The notes beneath the pieces are model-generated. The model searched no databases and had not been told where the DNA came from. It worked only from the letters and a program-made list of their open reading frames with translations. The translations under genes were made by a program, and so were the position numbers. This document shows positions 5,488-11,367 of a stretch of DNA of 11,367 nt, piece by piece. The first letter of the stretch is position 1. Each line of letters starts with the position of its first letter. The stretch is from Actinomycetales bacterium (GTDB lineage Bacteria; Actinomycetota; Actinomycetes; Actinomycetales; Dermabacteraceae): the NCBI GenBank assembly GCA_012799425.1, contig JAAZLF010000629.1, positions 1 to 11,367 of the forward strand. The letters are read 5' to 3'.

Positions 5488-7023
5488 ATGACTGAGAACG
5501 AGGACTACCTGGCCCGGATCGGCACCCTCATCCGCGACGCCCGTCAGCATTCCGGCCTCACGCAGGCTCAGCTCGCCACGCAGCTCGGCACGAGCCAGAG
5601 CGCAGTGAACCGCATGGAGAAGGGGCAGCAGAACCTGACGCTGGAGACCGTCTCGCGGATCGGCTCCGCCCTCGACTCCGAGCTCGTGGGTCTGGGCGCC
5701 TCCGGGCCGAGCCACCTGCGCGTCCAGGGCGAGACCACCCTCTCGGGTGCGATCGACGTGAAGTCCTCGAAGAACGCCGGAGTGGCGCTGCTGTGCGCCT
5801 CGCTGCTGAACACCGGCACCACGGTGCTGCGCAAGGTCGCGCGCATCGAGGAGGTCAACCGCCTGCTCGAGGTCCTCACCTCGATCGGGGTGAGGGCCAC
5901 CTGGCTGAACGCGGACAACGACCTCGAGCTGCAGGTCCCGGCCACGTTGGATCTCTCCTCGATCGACGCCGCGGCCGCCCGCCGCACCCGCTCGATCATC
6001 ATGTTCCTGGGCCCGCTGCTGCACCGCGCCGGGAAGTTCCAGCTCCCCTATGCCGGCGGCTGCGATCTGGGGACCCGCACCGTCGAACCGCATATGACGG
6101 CGCTGCGCCACTTCGGTCTCGAGGTCATCGCCACCGACCACCACTACCAGGCGACCACCTCCTCGGTGACCGGCACCCGCCGCCCGATCGTCCTCACCGA
6201 GCGCGGTGACACGGTCACGGAGAACGCTCTGCTCGCGGCGGCGCTGTACGAGGGCGAGACCGTCATCCGCAATGCGAGCCCCAACTACATGGTCCAGGAC
6301 CTGTGCTTCTTCCTCGAGAAGCTCGGCGTGATGATCGAGGGCATCGGCACCACCACCCTGCGCGTGCACGGTCGGTCGCAGATCTCCACGGACGTGGACT
6401 ACGCCCCCAGCGAGGACCCGATCGAGGCGATGAGTCTGATCTCCGCCGCGATCGTGACCCGTTCGAGCATCACGGTGCGCCGGGTGCCGATCGAGTTCAT
6501 GGAGATCGAGCTGGCGCTGCTGGAGGAGATGGGCCTGCGCTACGACCGCTCCGAGGAGTACATGGCGGAGAACGGCAAGACCCGCCTGGTGGACGTCACC
6601 ACCCACCCCTCGGACCTCAGGGCCCCGATCGACAAGATCCATCCGATGCCGTTCCCGGGCCTGAACATCGACAACCTCCCGTTCTTCGCGGTGATCGCCG
6701 CGACCGCGGAGGGGCAGACGATGCTGCACGACTGGGTGTACGAGAACCGCGCGATCTACCTCACCGAGCTCACCAAGCTGGGTGCGAACGTGAAGCTGAT
6801 GGACCCGCATCGCGTGCTCATCGAGGGCCCTACGCGCTGGAGCGGCGCGGAACTGGTGTGCCCGCCCGCGCTGCGTCCCGCCGTGGTCATCCTGCTGGCC
6901 ATGCTGGCGGCGAAGGGCACCTCGGTGCTGCGCAACGTGTACGTGATCAATCGCGGTTACGAGGACCTCGCGGCACGGCTGAACAAGCTCGGCGCGCGCA
7001 TCGAGACGTTCCGGGACATCTGA
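5488..7023 (+). CDS. MurA-like UDP-GlcNAc enolpyruvyl transferase with N-terminal XRE helix-turn-helix
   Basis: A 511-residue fusion. Residues 6-65 form an XRE/Cro-type helix-turn-helix (IRDARQHSGLTQAQLATQLG, then TSQSAVNRMEKGQ). Residues 75-511 are a full EPSP-synthase-like domain of MurA type, which transfers enolpyruvate from PEP to UDP-GlcNAc at the first step of peptidoglycan synthesis. Matches to E. coli MurA: Lys95-Asn96 (K22-N23), Arg168 (R91), catalytic Cys192 in AGGCDLGTRTVEPH (C115), Asp395 in GLNIDN (D305), Arg421 in ENRAIYL (R331), Arg463 in LRPAVV (R397). Since the cysteine is kept, fosfomycin could bind. Departures are Ile394 where most have Thr before the Asp, and Asp193 after the Cys. 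Fusions like this are annotated in actinobacteria, probably beside a separate housekeeping murA; I know of no settled role. ATG 5488 is preferred over GTG 5470 because a -10 lies between them. The 3' end overlaps the convergent flavoprotein gene. Confidence 0.9.
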   Translation: MTENEDYLARIGTLIRDARQHSGLTQAQLATQLGTSQSAVNRMEKGQQNLTLETVSRIGSALDSELVGLGASGPSHLRVQGETTLSGAIDVKSSKNAGVALLCASLLNTGTTVLRKVARIEEVNRLLEVLTSIGVRATWLNADNDLELQVPATLDLSSIDAAAARRTRSIIMFLGPLLHRAGKFQLPYAGGCDLGTRTVEPHMTALRHFGLEVIATDHHYQATTSSVTGTRRPIVLTERGDTVTENALLAAALYEGETVIRNASPNYMVQDLCFFLEKLGVMIEGIGTTTLRVHGRSQISTDVDYAPSEDPIEAMSLISAAIVTRSSITVRRVPIEFMEIELALLEEMGLRYDRSEEYMAENGKTRLVDVTTHPSDLRAPIDKIHPMPFPGLNIDNLPFFAVIAATAEGQTMLHDWVYENRAIYLTELTKLGANVKLMDPHRVLIEGPTRWSGAELVCPPALRPAVVILLAMLAAKGTSVLRNVYVINRGYEDLAARLNKLGARIETFRDI

Positions 7024-8936
7024 GCGGCGCGCTGGGCCGAGGCTCCCGCTCGCGCTCGCGCCACGATCTGCTTCGCGGCGACATCCGCGCCGGCGAGCAG
7101 CGGCGAGGGCACGCCCGGGGTCGCGCCGATCGCGGAGCCGGGCTGGGTGGAGGCCGCGGGGATGCCGAGCACCACCACTGACTCGTCCGCTGTGCCGTCC
7201 GCTGCGACGAGGTTGTGACCGGTCAGAACGTCCTCGCCGAGCTCGGCGCGGGTGGCCTCCATGCTGTGGGTGGGCACGCCGTCGACGGTGTGGAGGCGGG
7301 CGCGGCCGGTGTCCAGCAGGCTGCGCAGCAGCGGGTCGCTGGTCTGCGGGATCTTGCCCTTGGACATCCTGGTCTCCAGCAGCACGGACGAGGTCACGAC
7401 CCGACCGGTGATCGGTGAGGCGGCGCGGAAGAGTCCTGCCGACTCGTCCGCTTCGATGACCATCTCGGGGCCGATCAGCTCGATGACCCCGGCCTCGATC
7501 AGCGCGAGCACGAGCCGTACACGGTCGGCGGGCGGGCCGGAGGCGAGCGCGAGGGAGTGCCCGTCGAACCAGCCCAGCACGTCACGCGCGAGCGACTGCC
7601 CGGTGAAGGCTCCGCCGCCGGTGAGTCGACCGACGTGGCGGCGCAGCGCGCCCATGGCACCGTTGACGGCGGCACGCGGGTGGTGCCAGGGGTCGGACAT
7701 CGATCCCAGCTCGTCCAGGACGAGACGCCGCACGAGCTGCGACCACTCCTTCTCCCCCACCGGCTCCCCGACGGTGGGACGGCTGAGCTCCTGGATCGTC
7801 CATGCCCACTGCGGATGGCCGATCGCGGCCTCGAGCACGGCGTCGACCTCGTCCTGGGTCTCGGCGACGTCCAGCCCCGCCAGCCACTCGCCGGCGACGG
7901 CCTCGGGAGCGTACTCGGTGAGCGCTTCGAGGTACACGCGGGCGAACTCGCGGGCGAGCACCGGCCAGACCTCGTCGGCGAAGTCGATGTCGCCGCGGCG
8001 GGCCAGGGACCCGAACCACTCCTCGTCGGCCCAGCGCGGTGCGAAGGGCCGCACGGAGCGACCGCCCTCGGGCTTCGAACGGTAGGGCACGCCCCGGCGC
8101 GAACCGACCACCAGATGCGGCTCCCGTCCGCTGGGCTCGTAGCGCAGGCGTCCGCGCTGGTCGCCCTCGAGCGGTACGAGCCGACCGCCCCACTCGTCGA
8201 CGAGCTGGCCGATGACGTCGAAGAAGTTCGCGCCCAGCCCGCGCACCAGCACGGGCTCTCCCGCGGGAAGACCGGTGTAGCTGCGCTCGGCGGGCATGCC
8301 GGGTTCGGTGTAGCGCAGCGCGAAGCGGTCGGCGAAGTCGACCAGGCGGGCGACCTCGGGAGTGCGCCGGGACTGGACCATGCCCTGGGCGAGCACCACG
8401 GTCGGGGCCGCCAGGCGCTGCCCGTCCTCGAGCACCACGACGGTGTCCTCCCCGCAGCGCTCGAGCTCGGCCGCGAGCCCCACGATCTCTGTGACCTCGA
8501 CGTTCCCGCTCGCGATCGCGGTGTCGAGCTGGTCGCGGAAGTAGACGCCCTGGAGGCGCCGGCTGGGGAAGCTGGCGCCGGTCAGCTCGGCCGCCTCCTC
8601 GAGCACCCAGTCGCCGACCGGATGGCCGCCGTCCGCGCGCACGCGACGGGCCCAGTCCACCAGGTCCGGTCCGGGACCGGCGGGGCCGCTCATGCGCGTG
8701 GAGGCGTCGGGGTGGACCGTGGTGGCGTCGGCCTGGGTGTTGTTGAGGTACTGCGCAGGCTGCTCGATCAGCCAGGTCGCGCCGGGGCCGACGGAGAGGG
8801 CATCGATGACGGCGAGGCGCACGGGCCCGGTGCCGGCGGCGGCGACACGAGTCGCGGTGCGCAGCACGGTGGCCACGCCGCGCGGGCCTCCCCCGACGAT
8901 GACCGCGTCGACGCTGCGGGGCTCGGGCGCAGTCAT
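6957..8936 (-). CDS. FAD/NAD(P)-binding protein (NAD_binding_9-like), last gene of the importer operon
   Basis: A 659-residue flavoprotein. The N-terminus has a Rossmann nucleotide-binding strand and glycine loop, DAVIVGGGPRG (GGGPRG at 15-20), followed by VIDALSVGPGATW (43-55) and QYLNNTQAD (62-70). These are the hallmarks of the FAD-NAD(P)-binding group labelled NAD_binding_9. A second nucleotide-binding segment is likely at VLVRGLGANFFDVIGQL (229-245). The conserved end is near VVVLGIP (587-593) and LLAGADVAAKQIV (613-625). Enzymatic activity in this group is largely uncharacterised. Its ATG overlaps the ATPase stop by 4 bases (ATGA), so it is probably translated by coupling, and its function is likely tied to the imported ligand: reduction, release or modification. 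The last 30 or so residues continue past the conserved fold; residues from about 639 to 659 are read from the strand opposite the MurA-like gene. Confidence 0.85.
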   Translation of the reverse strand: MTAPEPRSVDAVIVGGGPRGVATVLRTATRVAAAGTGPVRLAVIDALSVGPGATWLIEQPAQYLNNTQADATTVHPDASTRMSGPAGPGPDLVDWARRVRADGGHPVGDWVLEEAAELTGASFPSRRLQGVYFRDQLDTAIASGNVEVTEIVGLAAELERCGEDTVVVLEDGQRLAAPTVVLAQGMVQSRRTPEVARLVDFADRFALRYTEPGMPAERSYTGLPAGEPVLVRGLGANFFDVIGQLVDEWGGRLVPLEGDQRGRLRYEPSGREPHLVVGSRRGVPYRSKPEGGRSVRPFAPRWADEEWFGSLARRGDIDFADEVWPVLAREFARVYLEALTEYAPEAVAGEWLAGLDVAETQDEVDAVLEAAIGHPQWAWTIQELSRPTVGEPVGEKEWSQLVRRLVLDELGSMSDPWHHPRAAVNGAMGALRRHVGRLTGGGAFTGQSLARDVLGWFDGHSLALASGPPADRVRLVLALIEAGVIELIGPEMVIEADESAGLFRAASPITGRVVTSSVLLETRMSKGKIPQTSDPLLRSLLDTGRARLHTVDGVPTHSMEATRAELGEDVLTGHNLVAADGTADESVVVLGIPAASTQPGSAIGATPGVPSPLLAGADVAAKQIVARARAGASAQRAAQMSRNVSMRAPSLFSRAARSS

Positions 8937-9781
8937 CGTGCCGGGACGGGGTCGGGACGCGCCTCGTCCTCGGCGTCCAGCTCCTCGAGCCGGGCGCCGG
9001 TGCGGGTGAATCCGGCCGCGTCGACGCGGGGACGCACCTCGACGGCGTCGTCGCGCTCGGCGACCTCGACGTCGACCTCGTACACGGTGCGCAGGATCGG
9101 GGCCTGCAGCGCCTGGGCCGGGGCGCCATCGGCGACCAGACGGCCGCCGTGCAGCACGACCACCTGGTCGCAGTACCGGGCGGCGTGGTTGAGGTCATGG
9201 ATGGCGATCAGGGCGCTGATGCCCTCCTCACGGGTGATGCGCCGCACCAGCTGCAGCGTCTCGATCTGGTAGCGCAGGTCCAGGGCGGAGGTGGGCTCGT
9301 CGAGCAGCAGCACGCGGGGGTCCTGAGCGAGTGCGCGGGCGATCATGGCACGCTGGGCCTGCCCGCCGGAGAGCTCGGACATGGACTGCTCGGCGATGTC
9401 GCTCAGCCCCATCCGCACGATCGCGTCCTCGACCGTCGCACGGTCCTCGGTGCCTGGCGCGATCCCGAAGTGGGGCGTGCGGCCCAGCATGACGGCCTCA
9501 CGCACGGTGAGGTCGAAGGGGGCATCACCCGCCTGCGGGACGTAGGCGACGAGCTTGGCGAGCTCACGACGGCCGAGCTCAGCCATGTCGCGGCCCTGGA
9601 CCGAGACCCGTCCGCTGCGGGCGCGGTGCACCCCGGCAAGGGCCTTGACCATGGTCGACTTGCCGGAACCGTTCGGGCCCAGCAGGGCGCAGAAGGCGCC
9701 TGGAGCGACCTCGAAGGAGATGTCGTCGAGGATCGTCCGGGATCCGTAGGAGAAGGACAGGTCGGAGACGGTGAGGCTCAC
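8933..9781 (-). CDS. ABC transporter ATP-binding protein, iron-siderophore/cobalamin type
   Basis: A 282-residue ATPase that powers the importer at the inner face of the membrane. Motifs in order: Walker A GPNGSGKS (35-42), Q-loop Gln83 (AYVPQ), signature LSGGQAQR (137-144), Walker B VLLLDE (157-162), D-loop SALD, and switch His195 (AIHDLNHA). SFSYGSRTILDDISFEV at the start and AYVPQ-then-LTVREAVMLGR are typical of the FecE/FhuC/BtuD branch. The start is GTG 9781, whose GTGA overlaps the permease stop; a longer open frame upstream lies inside the permease and is a shadow. After the ATPase core, the tail of about 45 residues (240-282) is acidic and low in complexity, and is not part of the fold. 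There is no Shine-Dalgarno sequence, so expression probably relies on termination-reinitiation from the permease. Confidence 0.93.
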   Translation of the reverse strand: MSLTVSDLSFSYGSRTILDDISFEVAPGAFCALLGPNGSGKSTMVKALAGVHRARSGRVSVQGRDMAELGRRELAKLVAYVPQAGDAPFDLTVREAVMLGRTPHFGIAPGTEDRATVEDAIVRMGLSDIAEQSMSELSGGQAQRAMIARALAQDPRVLLLDEPTSALDLRYQIETLQLVRRITREEGISALIAIHDLNHAARYCDQVVVLHGGRLVADGAPAQALQAPILRTVYEVDVEVAERDDAVEVRPRVDAAGFTRTGARLEELDAEDEARPDPVPAR

Positions 9782-10878
9782 TTCAGGGTGTTCCTTCGCG
9801 TGAGGATGAGGTAGATGAACACGGGGCCGCCGATGAAGGCGACCACGATACCGACCGGCACCACCGCGGGGGCGATCACGGTGCGCCCCACGGCGTCGGC
9901 GACCAGCAGCAGCAGACCGCCGGAGAGCGCGGCGAACGGAAGCAGGTGACGGTGGTCGGCACCGATCGCCAGACGCGCGATGTGGGGGCCGACGAGGCCG
10001 ACGAATCCGATGATCCCGCAGAAGGAGACCACGACCGCGGCCAGCGTGACGGACAGGGCGATCAGTCCGACCCGCACCGGGCCGACGTTCACGCCGAAGC
10101 TGCGGGCGGCGTCGTCCCCGGCGAAGGCGATCGCGTTGAGGTCCTTGGAGAAGAGCAGCGTCACCGGGATCGCGACGAGGGCGACCGCACCGACGATCAG
10201 CACGTCGTTCCAGGTCGCGTCGTTCACCGAGCCGAAGGTCCAGCGGATGATCGCCTGGAGGGTGTTCTCGTTCGCGGCGAACTGGAGCGCCGAGGTGAGC
10301 GCCTCGAAGATCTGCGTCATCGCGATGCCGAGCAGAAGCAGGGTCGCCACCGCCATCCGTCGGGCGGTGGCGATGCCGAGCACCACGGCGGAGACCGTCA
10401 GCGCCATCACCATCGCGCCGGCGATGGTGGCCCACGCCGGCAGCTGGTTGGTGCCGGCCAGGGTGATCACGAGCGCCGCACCGAATGCTGCGGCCGGGGA
10501 GACCCCGAGGGTGAAGGGGCTGACCAGCGGGTTGCGCAGCAGGCCCTGCATCAGCACGCCGGAGACGGACAGCGCGGCCCCGGCGGCGAAGGCGAGCAGC
10601 ACTCGTGGCAGACGCAGCTGCGTGATCACCGCATAGGAGGAGGCGAACTCGGCGCTGATGGTGCCGCCGAGGATGCTCACCCGCAGCGAGCGGAGCACGT
10701 CACCGAAGCCCACCCCGGCCGTGCCGATGGTGACCGCGGCGATCAGCGCGATGAGGGAGACCACCGCACCGATGGCCAGGACGAGGGACTTGCGCAGGGC
10801 CCTGCCGCGGGACGGATCCGTCGGTTCCGGGGCGGGGACGGCCGTGGAGCCGGGCTGTTCCTGGAGGGTCGCGGTCAT
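9778..10878 (-). CDS. ABC transporter permease, FecCD/BtuC family
   Basis: A 366-residue membrane protein that forms the translocation channel, presumably as a homodimer because only one permease gene is present. After a Pro/Thr-rich cytoplasmic lead of about 30 residues there are about nine to ten hydrophobic segments. Family marks: LRLPRVLLAFAAGAALSVSG (88-107), GLLRNPLVSPFTLGVS (112-127), the coupling region FVGLVGPHIAR (292-302) that docks on the ATPase, and the C-terminal PVGIVVAFIGGPVF (341-354). The family takes up iron-siderophores, heme or vitamin B12; the permease does not tell them apart by eye. ATG 10878 is chosen because its ATGA overlaps the stop of the binding-protein gene; an upstream in-frame ATG at 10944 would add 22 residues read from inside that gene. 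It also overlaps the ATPase start by 4 bases. Confidence 0.93.
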   Translation of the reverse strand: MTATLQEQPGSTAVPAPEPTDPSRGRALRKSLVLAIGAVVSLIALIAAVTIGTAGVGFGDVLRSLRVSILGGTISAEFASSYAVITQLRLPRVLLAFAAGAALSVSGVLMQGLLRNPLVSPFTLGVSPAAAFGAALVITLAGTNQLPAWATIAGAMVMALTVSAVVLGIATARRMAVATLLLLGIAMTQIFEALTSALQFAANENTLQAIIRWTFGSVNDATWNDVLIVGAVALVAIPVTLLFSKDLNAIAFAGDDAARSFGVNVGPVRVGLIALSVTLAAVVVSFCGIIGFVGLVGPHIARLAIGADHRHLLPFAALSGGLLLLVADAVGRTVIAPAVVPVGIVVAFIGGPVFIYLILTRRNTLK

Positions 10879-11367
10879 GACTGCGGCCCCTGGATGTAGT
10901 CGGCAGGATCGGACAGCTCGGTGTGCTGGAACTCCGTCACCCACCGCGCGAGGTACTCATCGGGGTCCACGCCCTCCATCTGCTCGGGGTGCAGCCAGGA
11001 GGCGAGATAGACGGCGCCGATCGATTTGCCCAGCGCACTGGTGGCCCAGCCGTTGGCGATCGCGACCCGGCCCTCGGCCACGGCGCTCAGCCCACCCCAG
11101 CCGGGGCGTCCGTCGAGGTCCTCGCGCAGGGCGTCGAAGCGGTCGACGGGTTCGGCGGAGGGCTCGAACTCGTGCATCACGAACCGCGGGTCGCGCAGCA
11201 CCACCTCGGTCGGGTCGACGGTCAGCTCCTCCTGGGCGTCTCCCCCGGAGGCGTCGTCGAAGATGTTCCTGCCGCCGGCCGCCTCGATCATGGCGTGGAA
11301 GCCGGAGCCGGGCAGGGTGGTCAGGTACGGCTCGACCGTCTCGAAGTACATCGGGACCGGCTCGACG
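10875..11367 (-). CDS. ABC transporter substrate-binding protein, iron-siderophore type (C-terminal part)
   Basis: Partial gene: the last 163 residues are visible, and the start, signal peptide and first lobe lie beyond the right edge. The reading frame is open to the edge, so an internal Met at 11351 is not the start. The visible part is the second lobe of a Peripla_BP_2 (class III) binding protein: YFETVEPYL, then GSGFHAMIEAAGGRNIFDD (loss of ligand-lobe hinge is not apparent), VDPTEVVLRDPRFVMHEFEP, GRVAIANGWATSALGKSIG and the C-terminal helix HPEQMEGVDPDEYLARWVTEF. In actinobacteria these are usually lipoproteins outside the membrane; that cannot be checked here. It is the first visible gene of the operon, and it hands the ligand to the FecCD permease. 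Iron-siderophore is the likeliest ligand, with heme, cobalamin or another metal chelate possible. Confidence 0.88.
   Translation of the reverse strand, partial: VEPVPMYFETVEPYLTTLPGSGFHAMIEAAGGRNIFDDASGGDAQEELTVDPTEVVLRDPRFVMHEFEPSAEPVDRFDALREDLDGRPGWGGLSAVAEGRVAIANGWATSALGKSIGAVYLASWLHPEQMEGVDPDEYLARWVTEFQHTELSDPADYIQGPQS

Noticed and set aside
5464..6810. 448-residue minus-strand frame opposite the MurA-like gene
   Set aside because: No recognisable motif, composition of a shadow frame, and the plus-strand product is conserved throughout.
7557..9272. 571-residue open frame on the plus strand, opposite the flavoprotein
   Set aside because: His/Arg/Gly-rich composition with no motif, while the minus-strand frame has clear FAD-binding motifs and operon overlaps. 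Long antisense frames are expected at this GC content.
9782..10435. Longer version of the ATPase starting inside the permease gene
   Set aside because: The extension would be read out of frame from a conserved permease, and GTG 9781 gives a standard ATPase N-terminus with a 4-base overlap.

Overview
This is a gene-dense, very GC-rich window. The codon third positions are mostly G/C, the genes are compact, and single genes are preceded by actinobacterial TAnnnT-type -10 elements. That suggests an actinobacterium, probably of the order Micrococcales; a Brachybacterium-like genome is a guess from the look of the proteins, not something shown. I see no tRNA, rRNA, CRISPR array, insertion sequence or phage gene, and no gene-free stretch longer than about 215 bases.

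Left part (1-3308): the N-terminal end of a probable siderophore-interacting flavoprotein runs off the left edge on the minus strand. Divergent from it is a phytoene-desaturase-like FAD oxidoreductase (214-1740), followed by a proton-coupled oligopeptide transporter of the POT/PTR2 family (1803-3308) with its own promoter-like region.

Middle (3359-7023): an unrecognised 433-residue acidic protein lies on the minus strand, convergent with the peptide transporter. Divergent from it are an HNH endonuclease (4874-5401) and a MurA-like enolpyruvyl transferase that carries an N-terminal XRE helix-turn-helix domain (5488-7023). The transferase keeps the key catalytic residues of MurA, including the PEP-binding/fosfomycin-target cysteine, so it looks like an active enzyme joined to a DNA-binding domain. 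Two small palindromes overlap its promoter region.

Right part (6957-11367, minus strand): a four-gene operon in the order binding protein (5' end off the window), FecCD-type permease, ATPase, and a large FAD/NAD(P)-binding protein. Each junction is a 4-base ATGA or GTGA overlap. This is an importer of the iron-siderophore/heme/cobalamin type with a flavoprotein translated in the same unit, which suggests cytoplasmic release, reduction or modification of the imported ligand. The flavoprotein gene ends inside the convergent MurA-like gene, a 67-base tail-to-tail overlap.

The siderophore-interacting protein at the left edge and the importer operon at the right both point to iron acquisition, although about 7 kb of unrelated genes lie between them. 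The most unusual things here are the XRE-MurA fusion with candidate self-operators, the flavoprotein locked into the importer operon, the overprinted gene ends, and a recurring promoter layout that predicts leaderless mRNAs for five separate genes.
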